In this document: positions 1 to 9,470 of the stretch, one piece after another
How positions within the stretch are numbered: position 1 is the first letter of the stretch
Layout: every line of letters begins with the position of its first letter
Assembly (NCBI RefSeq): GCF_030486405.1
Contig: NZ_CP129613.1
Location: 3,844,001 to 3,908,000, forward strand
Direction: 5' to 3'
Length of the DNA stretch: 64,000 bases
From: Mycolicibacterium sp. HK-90
GTDB taxonomy: Bacteria; Actinomycetota; Actinomycetes; Mycobacteriales; Mycobacteriaceae
Notes under the pieces: model-generated
The model's database searches: none
What the model was told of the DNA's origin: nothing
Seen by the model: the letters and a program-made list of their open reading frames with translations, nothing else
Translations under genes and position numbers: made by a program

Positions 1-357
1 ATCACGCGCGAGACCGCCGAGGTCGAGCGCCGGGAGCAGGCCTACCGCGGAGACCGTCCGGCTCCCGAGCTCACCGGAAAGACGGTGATCCTGGTCGACG
101 ACGGCATCGCCACCGGGGCCAGCATGCTGGCCGCGGTACGGGCCGTGCGGGCGGCCCGTCGGGTTGTGGTGGCGGTACCGGTCGGACCGCCGAACGTGAG
201 CAACGAACTCCGCGCGGAGGCCGACGAGGTGGTGTGCGCCAGCACACCCCCTCAGTTCGAGGCGGTCGGCCAGGCGTTCGCGGATTTCCACCAGGTCAGC
301 GACGACGAGGTGCGCCGTCTGCTCGCGCAGCCCACGACGGAACCCGACAAGGGTTAG
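1..357 (+). CDS. Phosphoribosyltransferase-family protein (3' part only)
   Basis: The reading frame is open from the first base, so the N-terminus lies outside the window; 118 residues are visible. The segment VILVDDGIATGAS is the PRPP-binding loop of type I phosphoribosyltransferases (two acidic residues followed by a T/G-rich loop). This family transfers or hydrolyses phosphoribosyl groups from PRPP, but the substrate cannot be told from this fragment. By position it matches M. tuberculosis Rv2143. Its TAG stop overlaps the stop of the convergent downstream gene within a 4-nt TTAG, leaving no room for a terminator. Confidence 0.8.
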   Translation: MTRETAEVERREQAYRGDRPAPELTGKTVILVDDGIATGASMLAAVRAVRAARRVVVAVPVGPPNVSNELRAEADEVVCASTPPQFEAVGQAFADFHQVSDDEVRRLLAQPTTEPDKG

Positions 358-698
358 TTCTTGTACTTCTCGGCCGAGTCGTCGACCTCGACGTCGTGGT
401 CGGCCGCATCGGGTTCGACGGCGACATCCGACTCAGGCTCGGCGACCACATCTTCGGGGTAGTCCACCGGCTGATCGATCGCCGCGGTCGCCTCGGTGGG
501 GGCATCATCCTCGGCGGCGGCGTCGTCACCGGCGGCGGCACCGCGCGACCGCTCGCGTACCGCGTCGACGATCAGCAGCAGCACGCCGATCACGCTGGCA
601 CCGATACAGACCCAGGCGATCAACTCATTGCTGGTCACCACGGCGGTCACCAGCGCGGCCAGGCCTATGACGGCAAGCACGAGCGCAATGATCAACAT
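354..698 (-). CDS. Small two-helix membrane protein with acidic tail (Rv2144c-like)
   Basis: 114 residues. Two hydrophobic segments (about 2-20 and 27-46) form a helical hairpin, followed by R/K residues and a long Asp/Glu/Ala-rich tail (about 55-114) that is probably disordered and cytoplasmic. I recognise no catalytic motif. By position it corresponds to Rv2144c, a conserved mycobacterial protein of unknown function next to wag31. The ATG has a TAGGGT hexamer 6 nt upstream, suggesting a leaderless transcript. Its stop codon overlaps that of the convergent phosphoribosyltransferase gene. Confidence 0.75.
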   Translation of the reverse strand: MLIIALVLAVIGLAALVTAVVTSNELIAWVCIGASVIGVLLLIVDAVRERSRGAAAGDDAAAEDDAPTEATAAIDQPVDYPEDVVAEPESDVAVEPDAADHDVEVDDSAEKYKN

Positions 699-704
699 CG
701 TTCA

Positions 705-710
705 ACCCTA
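705..710 (-). promoter_or_regulatory. -10-like hexamer for the Rv2144c-like gene
   Basis: TAGGGT on the minus strand lies 6 nt before the ATG at 698, so transcription would begin at or next to the start codon. No -35 element is obvious, which is common in mycobacteria. Confidence 0.4.
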
Positions 711-769
711 AGTGTGGTGGCCCGGGATCGGGCCGATTCACGGCAGTGCGGGGGCGTCAGTCTTGCCGA

Positions 770-1591
770 TTAGTTGTTGCCGCGGTTGAACTGGCTGAAA
801 CCACCCGCCGAGTCGTTGTTGGCACTCGAGTCCACCGGCGCGGCCGAGCCGCGCTGGCCCAGCTCCTCCAGCTGAGATTCCAGGTAGGTCTTCAGCCGGG
901 TCCGGTACTCGCGCTCGAACGTGCGCAGCTGCTCCAGGCGGCCCTCAAGGACCGTGCGCTGCTGGTTGATGGTGCCCATGATCTCGGAGTGCTTGCGCTC
1001 GGCGTCGGCCTGCAGGGCGTCGGCCTTCTCCTGGGCCTGACGCAGCTGGGTCTCCGAACGGGTCTGAGCATCGGCCAGCATGGCGTCGGCGCGCTGCCGG
1101 GCGTCCGAGACCGTGGTCTCGGCGGTCTTGCGGGCATCGCTGACCATGGCGTCGGCCTGGGCCCGCGCATCCGAGAGCAGCTTCTCCGACTCGGCCTTGG
1201 CCGTGGAGGTCAGGCGGTCGGCGGTGTCCTGCGCCAGGCTGAGCACCCGGGCGGCCCGTACGGCGGTGTCCTCGCTGGGCGCGGCGGGGGCGGCCGGCGC
1301 CGGCGGGGCCTCGTAGACCGGCTGGGGGGCCGGGGCGGGCTCGGGCTCCGGCTCGTAGAGCGGGATGGACTGGGTGGACTGAGCGCCACCGCCGCCGGCC
1401 CGCGCCGATGCCAGCTCCTGATCGAGCTCGGACACCCGCTGCCGGAGATCGGCGTTTTCCTCGATGAGCCGAGTCAGTTCGTTCTCAACCAGATCGAGAA
1501 AGGCATCGACCTCGTCCTCGTTGTAGCCACGTTTGCCGATGGGCGGCTTGCTGAACGCGACGTTATGGACGTCCGCTGGTGTGAGCGGCAT
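770..1591 (-). CDS. wag31: Wag31 / DivIVA polar growth protein
   Basis: 273 residues. The N-terminal [20 protein letters not shown] segment and the following [12 protein letters not shown] motif are the DivIVA membrane-binding domain. A first coiled coil (about 30-65), a Pro/Glu-rich linker (about 70-110) and a long Ala/Glu/Arg-rich coiled coil (about 115-240) follow. Wag31 forms a scaffold at the cell poles that directs peptidoglycan and mycolate-layer synthesis; in M. tuberculosis it is a PknA/PknB substrate. The start has an AAGGGGG Shine-Dalgarno and a leader, unlike many genes here. It is the last gene of the dcw cluster and is probably also transcribed from its own promoter in the 206-bp gap upstream. 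Confidence 0.96.
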   Translation of the reverse strand: MPLTPADVHNVAFSKPPIGKRGYNEDEVDAFLDLVENELTRLIEENADLRQRVSELDQELASARAGGGGAQSTQSIPLYEPEPEPAPAPQPVYEAPPAPAAPAAPSEDTAVRAARVLSLAQDTADRLTSTAKAESEKLLSDARAQADAMVSDARKTAETTVSDARQRADAMLADAQTRSETQLRQAQEKADALQADAERKHSEIMGTINQQRTVLEGRLEQLRTFEREYRTRLKTYLESQLEELGQRGSAAPVDSSANNDSAGGFSQFNRGNN

Positions 1592-1632
1592 TGTCTGCCC
1601 CCTTGAAGTCTTGGACCGTCAACCGATCTCAA

Positions 1633-1638
1633 AGTGTA
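1633..1638 (-). promoter_or_regulatory. Candidate -10 element for wag31
   Basis: TACACT on the minus strand sits about 42 bp upstream of the wag31 start codon, in an AT-richer gap (1592-1797). This would give a leader of about 35 nt containing the AAGGGGG ribosome binding site. It is assigned by motif and position only. Confidence 0.35.
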
Positions 1639-1797
1639 AAGCCTTGTTTGAACGCAACTGGAGTCCATCCTGTCACACCAGACCCGGCGGTTGCAGTGGA
1701 GGCCTATTTTTAAGAACGAATTTCAATCTTCTTACGCATTTGTGGACCATTCGGCAAACGCCGTGATCGCACCCGCTTCATCGACTCGGCCCGGCCG

Positions 1798-2088
1798 TTA
1801 CATCGCCGCGTTGAACGCCAACTGCATGCCGATGAACGCGGCCAGGAGCAGCACCATGATCGACAGATCGAACCGGACGGCGCCTATCGTGAGCTGGGGA
1901 ATGAGCCGCCGCAACAACTTCACCGGCGGATCGGTCACGGTCATGATGAGCTCCAGCACCACGACCGTCAGCCCCTTGGGATGCCAGTCCCGGCTGAACG
2001 ACCGGATGAACTCGACGACCACGCGCGCGATGAGCAGCAGCCAGAAGATGAACAGCGCGAAACCAAGAATTTCGAAGAACAGCGACAA
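1798..2088 (-). CDS. YggT-family membrane protein (Rv2146c-like)
   Basis: 96 residues if translation starts at the TTG at 2086-2088, which has a GAGG 9 nt upstream; GTG at 2103 and ATG at 2151 are in-frame alternatives. Two hydrophobic stretches (about 3-24 and 71-95) flank a conserved loop containing R-V-V-x-E-F-I-R and the TDPPVKLLRRLIPQL motif typical of YggT proteins. The family lies beside division genes in many Gram-positive bacteria and is linked to division or osmotic tolerance, but its biochemical role is not established. The gene lies between sepF and wag31 on the same strand. Confidence 0.8.
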   Translation of the reverse strand: MSLFFEILGFALFIFWLLLIARVVVEFIRSFSRDWHPKGLTVVVLELIMTVTDPPVKLLRRLIPQLTIGAVRFDLSIMVLLLAAFIGMQLAFNAAM

Positions 2089-2267
2089 CTGAGCCGACCT
2101 CACTACAGCAGGATGTGTGACATTGGATACAGGTCGCCGTAGGCCGGACACATCTCACACAGACGACGTGGTCAACCGATAGTGCGACGCCGCCAGCCTA
2201 CCCGGGCCATAGCTGGCCGATCAGGTACGGACGACGGCGGCGCTGGGCCGTGACTGACGGCGTGGCA

Positions 2268-2906
2268 CTACTGATAGGCGTAGAAGCCGGCCTCGGCGAT
2301 CCGACGCCGCTGCTCGGCGCTGACGTCGACGTCGGCCGGGGACAACAGGAATACCTTCGTGGCCACCTTGTCGAATGAGCCGCGCAGCGCGAACGCCAGG
2401 CCGGCGGCGAAGTCGACCAGTCGCTTGGCGTCGGCGTTGTCCATCGACACGAGGTCCATGATCACCGGGGTGCCGTCCCGGAACCGCTCGCCGATGGTGC
2501 GTGCCTCGCTGTAGTCCTTGGGCCGCAGCGTGGTGATCTTCGCCAGCGGGCTGCCCGCCTCGAAGAGCTCGGCCATCCGGCGGGGATCCATCGCCAGCGA
2601 ACCCCGGGTGGATCCGGCCAGTGAACCGAGACGTGGTGCGGGACGGTCGAATTCGCGTGGGCTGCGCATGCGGGCATCGAAGCGCTGCTCGTCGGCGAAA
2701 CCACCCGGGTAGCCGCCGCGGTAGGCCGGGCCCTCGTCGTACTCGGGGGCCTCGTAGCCGTAGCCGTCCTCTTCGAACCGCTCGTCACGCGGGCGACGGG
2801 CGTAGCTGCGGGCGGCGCCGCGGTCGTCGTCCTCGTAGTACTCGTCGTCGTAGTCCTCCATCGGCGCCATGCCGAAGTAGGCCTTGACCTTATGCAGTGT
2901 GCTCAT
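2268..2906 (-). CDS. sepF: SepF cell-division protein
   Basis: 212 residues from the ATG at 2906, chosen because the N-terminus then reads [13 protein letters not shown], the amphipathic membrane anchor of SepF, preceded by GAAGGG. A long acidic, Tyr/Arg-rich linker (about 18-110) leads to the C-terminal SepF domain (about 115-212), with phrases such as [14 protein letters not shown] and [14 protein letters not shown]. SepF binds the FtsZ C-terminal tail and tethers the Z-ring to the membrane; mycobacteria lack FtsA, so this role is central. The start overlaps the yggS stop by 4 nt, implying translational coupling. Confidence 0.93.
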   Translation of the reverse strand: MSTLHKVKAYFGMAPMEDYDDEYYEDDDRGAARSYARRPRDERFEEDGYGYEAPEYDEGPAYRGGYPGGFADEQRFDARMRSPREFDRPAPRLGSLAGSTRGSLAMDPRRMAELFEAGSPLAKITTLRPKDYSEARTIGERFRDGTPVIMDLVSMDNADAKRLVDFAAGLAFALRGSFDKVATKVFLLSPADVDVSAEQRRRIAEAGFYAYQ

Positions 2907-3736
2907 CGCGGCGACCCTTCTGCGGACGGTGGGGGTGGTGGTGTCTGTGATGAAGATGTGACTGGAGTGACTACTTCGGGTGACGTTAGCGGGCGTTGCC
3001 CCATGAGCGCGGTACCGACACGCACACACGTCGATCCGTGTTTGACCGCTTTTTCGAGATCCCCGGACATTCCGGCCGACAATCCGAGCCGGTGCTGGTA
3101 GTCGCGCTGCACCCGGTCCCGCTCGGCGGCCAGCCGCGCGAAAGCGTCGTCCGGATCCGATTCCAGCGGCGGGATCGCCATCAGCCCGACGAACTCCAAT
3201 GCCTCGGCGGAGTTCGCTGACCCACAGATCTCGTCGATCAGACCGGGGTCATTCACGTCGACGCCGCCTCGACCGGTGTCGCCGTCGAGACTGATCTGGA
3301 TGTAGACGCGCAACGGCTGGACCCGCGCCCCGGAGGCCAGTGCCTCCCCTGCCGCCCGGTCCAGCGCGGTCAGCAGACGCGCGTTGTCGACCGAGTGCGC
3401 GGTGTGCGCCCAGCCCGCGACCGCCCGCGCCTTGTTGCGCTGGATCCGTCCCACCATGTGCCAGCGAATCGGCACGTCCGGCAATTCCGCGCGAACCGCC
3501 TCGACTTTATTGGCCGCCTCTTGTTCGCGGGATTCACCAAATGCGAGGCACCCTAATTGGTTGAGAATAATGACATCGGTGGCCGGAAAGTATTTGGTAA
3601 TGGGCAGTAATTCAATTTCATTGACATTTCGCCCGACCGATTCCGCGGCGCGTGCCAGGCGGGCCCGCGCGGCACCGAGCGCGGCGGTCAACTCGGCCGT
3701 CCGATCGGCGTCACGCCCGCGCTGCACGGTGCTCAT
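2903..3736 (-). CDS. yggS: YggS/PLPBP-family pyridoxal-phosphate homeostasis protein
   Basis: 277 residues, a single alanine-racemase-like barrel. LLPITKYFP (about 43-51) carries the PLP-binding lysine. [11 protein letters not shown] and the Gly/Ser-Thr region near the C-terminus ([14 protein letters not shown]) form the phosphate-binding side. The family binds PLP without a known enzymatic reaction and affects amino-acid and keto-acid balance. It lies between pgeF and sepF, as in most actinobacterial dcw clusters. The tail after RVGTALMG is Pro/Ser-rich and lacks family similarity. The part encoding about residues 35-65 is strikingly AT-rich compared with its surroundings. Confidence 0.92.
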   Translation of the reverse strand: MSTVQRGRDADRTAELTAALGAARARLARAAESVGRNVNEIELLPITKYFPATDVIILNQLGCLAFGESREQEAANKVEAVRAELPDVPIRWHMVGRIQRNKARAVAGWAHTAHSVDNARLLTALDRAAGEALASGARVQPLRVYIQISLDGDTGRGGVDVNDPGLIDEICGSANSAEALEFVGLMAIPPLESDPDDAFARLAAERDRVQRDYQHRLGLSAGMSGDLEKAVKHGSTCVRVGTALMGQRPLTSPEVVTPVTSSSQTPPPPPSAEGSPR

Positions 3737-3781
3737 CTCAGGGTCACTCCAGGCTCGTTCGGGACGTGGTCCGGGTTTCTG

Positions 3782-4492
3782 TCACCGGGCCGGCTCCATC
3801 CACACCACACTGGCGAGGCGCCCGGTCGGCGCGTCCCGGCGGTGACTGAACAGTGCCCGGTCCGCGACGGTGCAGCGCGGGTCCACGTCTATCGCCCGCA
3901 CACCCAAAGACGTTAATTGCCGGGCGATTCCGGCTCTCAGATCCAAGCCCGGGGTACCGCGGCCGGTGGTGACGCGAGAGCCGGGCAGGACCGCCTCGAC
4001 CTCGGCCGCCATCTGTTCTGGCACCTCGTAGTTGGCGCCGCTGACCGCGGGGCCGAGCAGCACCGAGATGTCCCCCACGTGCGCACCCGCGGCCACCATG
4101 GCCTCCAGAGTCCGCGCGACGATGCCCTTCTGCGCACCGACGCGTCCGGCGTGCACCGCCGCGACCACCCCGGCGCGGGCGTCGCCCATTAATACCGGCA
4201 CACAATCGGCGGTCACCACGACCAATGCCAAACGCGGCGTCGTCGTCACCAATGCGTCGGCATTATCGACCGCGCTGTCGCGCGGGCCGTCCACGGTGAC
4301 GACATGATCGCTGTGCACCTGATTCATCCACACCAGGGCATCGGCGCCGACGGCGGCAGCCAACCGCCTCCGGTTCTGGGCCACCGCTGCCGGGTTGTCG
4401 CCGACGTGATCGCCGAGGTTGAACGAATCGAAGGGCGGTGCCGAGACCCCGCCGGCGCGGGTGGTGGTCACCCGCCGAATACGCACAGTCAC
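3782..4492 (-). CDS. pgeF: PgeF/YfiH-type polyphenol oxidase (laccase-domain) protein
   Basis: 236 residues from GTG 4492; the open frame extends further upstream only by overlapping ftsZ. Family motifs are visible: W-M-N-Q-V-H-S, TADCVPVLMGD (metal-ligand Cys) and AAVHAGRVGA (His ligand). The E. coli homologue clears wrongly incorporated amino acids at peptidoglycan-precursor position 1; other relatives act on purine nucleosides or as laccases, so the in-vivo substrate is uncertain. It follows ftsZ by 34 bp. A GATACT hexamer 6 nt upstream of the GTG may provide an internal leaderless promoter. Confidence 0.88.
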   Translation of the reverse strand: MTVRIRRVTTTRAGGVSAPPFDSFNLGDHVGDNPAAVAQNRRRLAAAVGADALVWMNQVHSDHVVTVDGPRDSAVDNADALVTTTPRLALVVVTADCVPVLMGDARAGVVAAVHAGRVGAQKGIVARTLEAMVAAGAHVGDISVLLGPAVSGANYEVPEQMAAEVEAVLPGSRVTTGRGTPGLDLRAGIARQLTSLGVRAIDVDPRCTVADRALFSHRRDAPTGRLASVVWMEPAR

Positions 4493-4498
4493 GATCCC

Positions 4499-4504
4499 AG
4501 TATC
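4499..4504 (-). promoter_or_regulatory. -10-like hexamer for pgeF
   Basis: GATACT on the minus strand lies 6 nt before GTG 4492, within the ftsZ-pgeF gap. No good Shine-Dalgarno precedes the GTG, so a leaderless internal transcript is plausible. Confidence 0.35.
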
Positions 4505-4526
4505 CGAACCCGCCGCGGGGCCCGGT

Positions 4527-5687
4527 TCAGTGCCGCATGAACGGCGGCACGTCGACATCGTCGTCGGAGATCCCGCCGTCACCGTCGCCGCCGACGCTGA
4601 CCGTGGCGCCGTTCGTATGCGCCGGGACGCTTGCCGCATCCGTCGGCTCGAACAGCGACGTGGTCACCTTGCCGGCCCGGGCCGAGGCGATCGGCTGGGT
4701 CTGGGCCGCGCTGGGGCTGACCACCGGCTTGCGACTCGGGCCTGCGCTGTCGAAGCCGGCGGCGATGACCGTCACGCGCACCTCGTCACCGAGCGAGTCG
4801 TCGATCACGGTGCCGAAGATGATGTTGGCCTCCGGGTGGGCCGCGTCCTGCACCAGCGAGGCGGCCTCGTTGATCTCGAACAGCCCCAGGTCACTGCCGC
4901 CCGCGACCGACAGCAGCACGCCCTGCGCGCCTTCCATCGAGGCTTCCAGCAGCGGAGAGTTGATCGCGATCTCGGCAGCCTTGAGCGCCCGGCCGTCACC
5001 ACGCGCCGACCCGATGCCCATCAGCGCCGTGCCTGCCCCGCTCATCACGCCCTTGACGTCGGCGAAGTCGACGTTGATCAGACCGGGCGTGGTGATCAGG
5101 TCGGTGATGCCCTGAACGCCGTTGAGCAGCACCTCGTCGGCGCTGCGGAACGCGTCCATCAGCGACACCGCGGCGTCGCCCATCTGCAGCAGCCGGTCAT
5201 TCGGGATGACGATCAGGGTGTCGCAGCTCTCGCGCAGCGTCTGGATGCCGTTCTCGGCCTGGTTGCTACGGCGCTTGCCCTCGAACGAGAACGGTCGCGT
5301 CACGACGCCGACGGTGAGCGCGCCGAGCTTGCGCGCGATCGACGCGACAACGGGTGCGCCACCGGTGCCGGTGCCGCCGCCCTCGCCCGCGGTGACGAAC
5401 ACCATGTCGGCGCCGCGCAGCAGTTCCTCGATGTCGTCCTTGGCGTCCTCGGCAGCCTTTCGGCCCACCTCGGGATCCGCCCCGGCGCCGAGGCCACGGG
5501 TGGAGTCGCGGCCGACGTCGAGCTTGACATCGGCGTCACTCATCAGCAGTGCCTGTGCGTCGGTGTTGATCGCGATGAACTCGACGCCCTTGAGGCCCTG
5601 TTCGATCATCCGGTTGACGGCGTTGACACCGCCGCCGCCGATACCAACCACCTTGATTACCGCGAGGTAGTTATGCGGGGGGGTCAT
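4527..5687 (-). CDS. ftsZ: FtsZ, tubulin-like cell-division GTPase
   Basis: 386 residues from the ATG at 5687, which has GGAGG 9-10 nt upstream; the longer frame to 5768 lacks similarity. It shows an N-terminal [15 protein letters not shown] nucleotide-binding loop, the tubulin signature [13 protein letters not shown], the synergy (T7) region [12 protein letters not shown], and a variable acidic linker ending in the conserved tail DVPPFMRH, the docking site for SepF/FtsW in mycobacteria. It assembles the Z-ring at midcell using GTP. It lies between ftsQ and pgeF; the 188-bp gap before ftsQ leaves space for its own promoter and leader. Confidence 0.98.
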   Translation of the reverse strand: MTPPHNYLAVIKVVGIGGGGVNAVNRMIEQGLKGVEFIAINTDAQALLMSDADVKLDVGRDSTRGLGAGADPEVGRKAAEDAKDDIEELLRGADMVFVTAGEGGGTGTGGAPVVASIARKLGALTVGVVTRPFSFEGKRRSNQAENGIQTLRESCDTLIVIPNDRLLQMGDAAVSLMDAFRSADEVLLNGVQGITDLITTPGLINVDFADVKGVMSGAGTALMGIGSARGDGRALKAAEIAINSPLLEASMEGAQGVLLSVAGGSDLGLFEINEAASLVQDAAHPEANIIFGTVIDDSLGDEVRVTVIAAGFDSAGPSRKPVVSPSAAQTQPIASARAGKVTTSLFEPTDAASVPAHTNGATVSVGGDGDGGISDDDVDVPPFMRH

Positions 5688-5875
5688 GGATCGTCTTCCT
5701 CCCAAGTCGGGTGTACACGGTGCTTCTGACGCCGAATCTTCCCGGGGCAAACTCTCAACCTCAACCATAGGCTTAGAGTTATGTCAAGTAGTTCCGCGCA
5801 AACAGAACGGTAGGGGGCCAACGCCAGGGATCGCGGCAGGCGCGCCGACGCGCCGCGCGGCAATTTTCGCCGGAT

Positions 5876-6850
5876 TTACTTGACAGTGGGCAGGTCTGGG
5901 CTCGACACGTCGTAGGTGCGGCCCGGCTGGGTCAGCAGCGCCGCCAGTTTCAGCGCCTTCTCGTCGGTCCGGTCGTTGGTCCCCCACACCACCACCCGAC
6001 CGTCGGTCAGGGTCAGCGCGATCGAGGCGACCGAGGGAGCGGCGATCCGGCCGACCTGCGCGACGACATCCGGCGGCAGGGCCAGCATCACCTCGAGTGC
6101 GGCCTTGGTGGCCGGATCGGTCGGTCCCGGGTTGTCCGCGTCCAGATACGGCAGCGTGGGCGGCGGCGGTTCGGTGGCGAAATCGACACCGTCGCGGTCG
6201 AACAGGTGCGGACCGTCCGGATAGTCCTTGACCACCACCGGCACCCGCTCGACCACGGTGATCTGCAGGGTCGACGGATACTCGCGCTGCACCCGCGCCG
6301 TCGCGACCCGGCGGATCGTGGCGACGCGCTCGGCCACCGCATCCGTGTCGATCTGAAGCAGCGGCGTGCCCGGTGCCACCGCAGCCGCGGCCAGCACCTG
6401 CTCCTGGGGCACCGCGACCACACCGTTGACGGCCACGGTGCGGGCCGACATCAGTGGCGTGAAATACAGCACCAGACCGAGCGCCACCGCCACCACACTC
6501 GCCAGCGCCGTCCACAACAACAGCTTCAGGCCACGAATCGTGCTGCGGGCCACCGTGTTCGGGGCATCGGCCGACTGGCCGACCACCCGGCGCTTGGCCT
6601 CGCGCCGGGCGTGCTCGATCGCCACCGCCCGGTCCCGGGCGGCCCGGCGCTCGGCCCGCTCGCGGCGGGCGCGCCGGCGTGGGCCTTCGAAGTCGGTTTC
6701 GGCTTCCGCCGCGGGCGGCGAATCAGCTCCCGCCGCGGGCGCATCAGCTTCAGCCGTCGGCGGTGCATCGGACGGTGCCGCGGTCGACCCGCTGGGCTCG
6801 GCCTGGCCGGGTTCTTCGGCGCCGGACCCGGCGGGACCCGTCTCGGTCAC
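5876..6850 (-). CDS. ftsQ: FtsQ/DivIB division protein
   Basis: 324 residues. A long acidic then Arg-rich cytoplasmic N-terminus (1-125) precedes one transmembrane helix ([21 protein letters not shown]). A POTRA domain follows ([21 protein letters not shown]) and then the FtsQ beta domain, with [20 protein letters not shown] and [18 protein letters not shown]. FtsQ is the bitopic link between early and late divisome proteins. Its ATG overlaps the murC stop by 4 nt. Confidence 0.95.
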   Translation of the reverse strand: MTETGPAGSGAEEPGQAEPSGSTAAPSDAPPTAEADAPAAGADSPPAAEAETDFEGPRRRARRERAERRAARDRAVAIEHARREAKRRVVGQSADAPNTVARSTIRGLKLLLWTALASVVAVALGLVLYFTPLMSARTVAVNGVVAVPQEQVLAAAAVAPGTPLLQIDTDAVAERVATIRRVATARVQREYPSTLQITVVERVPVVVKDYPDGPHLFDRDGVDFATEPPPPTLPYLDADNPGPTDPATKAALEVMLALPPDVVAQVGRIAAPSVASIALTLTDGRVVVWGTNDRTDEKALKLAALLTQPGRTYDVSSPDLPTVK

Positions 6851-8307
6851 GGCGAATCCGTCGACGAGCGGCCCGGCGCGCTGCGGTTCGCCTTGATCCC
6901 GAGCTCGGTCAGGATCTCCTTCCCGAGCATCGTGACGTCACCGGCGCCCATGGTGAGCACCACGTCGCCGGTCCGGGCCGCCGCGGCCACCGCCGCGGCC
7001 ACCGCCGAGAAGTCCGGGACGTAGGTGACCGCCGAGCTGACGTGCTCGGCGACCGTCGCACCGCTGACACCGGGAAGCGGTTGCTCGCGCGCACCGTAGA
7101 CGTCGAGCACGAAGACCTCGTCGGCCGCACTCAGCGCCGCCCCGAACTCGGAAGCGAAAGTCGCTGTGCGCGAATACAAATGCGGCTGGAAGGCGACGAC
7201 GACCCGGCCACCGGACTGATCCACGACCGTTCGGGCCGCCTCCAGGGTGGCGCGAACCTCGGTGGGATGGTGCGCGTAGTCATCAAAGACGCGGATACCC
7301 GACATCGTGCCGACCAATTCGAATCGTCTTCGCACACCCTCGAATCCGGCCAGCCCGTCGAGCACCGTCTCCGCAGGCGCACCCACTTCGACGGCGGCCA
7401 GCAGTGCGGCCAGTGCGTTGAGCGCCATGTGCCGGCCGGGCACCGCGAGCCGGATGGCCCGCGGATGCGGCTCGCCGGCGAGTTGGATGTGGGCCACGGC
7501 CCCCGTGCCCTGCTGTTCCCAGCTGAGCAAGGTTCCGGCGAGGCCCTCGGTCGGCGCGCTGCCGTACCGCAACACCCGGATGCCCAGGGAATCGGTGTGG
7601 TCGGCGAGTGCGGCGGCGCCCGGATCGTCGGTGCAGACCACCAGGGCGCCGCCCGGAGCGATGCGGTCGACGAACGCGGAGAACACCTCGGTGTACGCCT
7701 GCTCGCTGCCGAAGAAATCCAGGTGGTCGGCCTCGATGTTGGTGACCACCGCGACATTCGGGGTGTACTCGAGCAGCGAGCCGTCGCTCTCGTCGGCCTC
7801 GGCGACAAAGCATGTCCCGCTGCCGTGGTGGGCGTTGGTGCCCGCCTCGCCCAGTTCGCCACCCACGGCGAACGACGGGTCGAACCCGCAGTGCTGCAAC
7901 GCCACGATGAGCATCGACGTGGTGGTGGTCTTGCCGTGCGTGCCCGTCACCATCAACGTGGTGTAACCGGCCATGAGCTTGGCCAGCACCACCGGCCGAA
8001 GAATCACCGGGATTCCCCGGCGCCGCGCCTCGACCAGCTCCGGATTCGTCTTCGGGATCGCGGCGTGGGTGGTGACGACCGCGGTCGGTCCGCCGGGCAG
8101 CAGATCCAGTGACGACGCGTCGTGACCGATCCTGACCTCGGCCCCGCGCGCCCGCAGTGCCACCACCCCGCGCGACTCCTTGGCATCCGATCCGGAGACC
8201 AGGCCACCCCGGTCCAGCAGGATGCGGGCCACACCCGACATCCCGGCTCCCCCGATCCCGACCATGTGCACCCGCTGCAATTCAGCCGGAAGTGAATTAC
8301 CGTTCAC
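6847..8307 (-). CDS. murC: UDP-N-acetylmuramate--L-alanine ligase
   Basis: 486 residues, the usual Mur-ligase length. The N-terminal UDP-binding motif [17 protein letters not shown], the ATP-binding [13 protein letters not shown], the central EADESDGS and the DDYAHHPTE region are all present. It adds the first residue (L-Ala) of the stem peptide to UDP-MurNAc in the cytoplasm. The start overlaps the murG stop by 4 nt and the stop overlaps the ftsQ start, indicating a coupled operon. Confidence 0.97.
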   Translation of the reverse strand: MNGNSLPAELQRVHMVGIGGAGMSGVARILLDRGGLVSGSDAKESRGVVALRARGAEVRIGHDASSLDLLPGGPTAVVTTHAAIPKTNPELVEARRRGIPVILRPVVLAKLMAGYTTLMVTGTHGKTTTTSMLIVALQHCGFDPSFAVGGELGEAGTNAHHGSGTCFVAEADESDGSLLEYTPNVAVVTNIEADHLDFFGSEQAYTEVFSAFVDRIAPGGALVVCTDDPGAAALADHTDSLGIRVLRYGSAPTEGLAGTLLSWEQQGTGAVAHIQLAGEPHPRAIRLAVPGRHMALNALAALLAAVEVGAPAETVLDGLAGFEGVRRRFELVGTMSGIRVFDDYAHHPTEVRATLEAARTVVDQSGGRVVVAFQPHLYSRTATFASEFGAALSAADEVFVLDVYGAREQPLPGVSGATVAEHVSSAVTYVPDFSAVAAAVAAAARTGDVVLTMGAGDVTMLGKEILTELGIKANRSAPGRSSTDSP

Positions 8308-9470
8308 TGCAGCTTCTTTCGTTGAGCACGGGCAATGTCCAAGGCGACCTGGGCCACCCGCATGGCGGCATCGGGGTGGCCGGACAACGAGGCTGCGGCC
8401 GTCATCGCGGCCAGCCGCGCGTCGTCGGTCATCAGGCCGGCGACCGTATCGGCCACGAATTCACCGGTGAGCGCGGCATCGTCGACGAGGATGCCGCCAC
8501 CGGCGGAGACCACCGGCAACGCGTTGAGCCGCTGCTCACCATTGCCGATCGGCAGCGGGACGTAGACCGCGGGCAACCCCACGGCCGTCACCTCGGCGAC
8601 CGTCATCGCGCCGGACCGGCAGATCGCCAGATCCGCTGCGGCATAGGCCAGATCCATCCGGTCCAGGTACGGCACCGCGACGTAGGGCGGTGAACCCCCG
8701 GCGGCCGCGGGCAGGTCGAGGGTGTTCTTCGGCCCATGGGCATGCAGCACCGAAACACCGGCAGCGGCAAGGGCTTCGGCTGCCGAGGACACCGCGCGGT
8801 TGATCGACTGGGCGCCCTGCGACCCGCCGAACACCAACAGCACCTTGGCGTCCGGCGCGAAGCCGAAGAAGGCCCTGGCCTCCTCCCGCAACGCGGCGCG
8901 GTCCAACGAGGTGATCGCCGCGCGCACCGGCACCCCGACCACCTCGACCTTGCGAAGCCCGGGTTCGGGTACCGCCGAGAGCACCCGGCGGGCCGACACC
9001 GCGCCGACGCGATTGGCCAGGCCGGCGCTGGCATTGGCCTCGTGAACCACCACAGGAACGGCGCGCCGGCGACCCCGCAGGCCGAAGCCACCGCGGGCGG
9101 CGAGGTAGGCGGGCAGCGCGACATAGCCGCCGAACCCGATCACCACGTCGGCCTGCACACCGGCCAGCACCGAGCGGGTCTGCCGGATGGCGGTGCGCAC
9201 ACGCAACGGCAACCGCGCCAGATCTCCGGACGGCTTGCGTGGCAGCGGCACCGGCGTGATCAGCTCCAGGTCATAGCCGCGCTGGGGCACCAGCCGGGTT
9301 TCCAGCCCCCGGGCGGTGCCGAGGGCAGTGATACGAACCTGCGGATCGAGTTCACGCAGCGCGTCGGCCACCGCCATGGCCGGCTCGACGTGGCCGGCCG
9401 TGCCGCCACCGGCAAGAACGACCGATATCCCCCGCTCCTGCCCCCGAGGACCAGAAATCCCGTGACTCAC
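8304..9470 (-). CDS. murG: MurG, lipid II-forming GlcNAc transferase
   Basis: 388 residues, GT28 fold. The N-terminal glycine loop [19 protein letters not shown] and the C-terminal [17 protein letters not shown] and [25 protein letters not shown] (read as two adjacent motifs) mark acceptor and UDP-GlcNAc binding. It transfers GlcNAc to lipid I on the inner membrane face. The gene overlaps murC and ftsW by 4 nt each. Confidence 0.96.
   Translation of the reverse strand: MSHGISGPRGQERGISVVLAGGGTAGHVEPAMAVADALRELDPQVRITALGTARGLETRLVPQRGYDLELITPVPLPRKPSGDLARLPLRVRTAIRQTRSVLAGVQADVVIGFGGYVALPAYLAARGGFGLRGRRRAVPVVVHEANASAGLANRVGAVSARRVLSAVPEPGLRKVEVVGVPVRAAITSLDRAALREEARAFFGFAPDAKVLLVFGGSQGAQSINRAVSSAAEALAAAGVSVLHAHGPKNTLDLPAAAGGSPPYVAVPYLDRMDLAYAAADLAICRSGAMTVAEVTAVGLPAVYVPLPIGNGEQRLNALPVVSAGGGILVDDAALTGEFVADTVAGLMTDDARLAAMTAAASLSGHPDAAMRVAQVALDIARAQRKKLQ

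Noticed and set aside
4419..5729. 436-codon plus-strand open frame opposite ftsZ
   Set aside because: It is the antisense of ftsZ; it is His/Arg/Gly-rich, has no recognisable domain, and arises from third-position GC bias in a high-GC genome.
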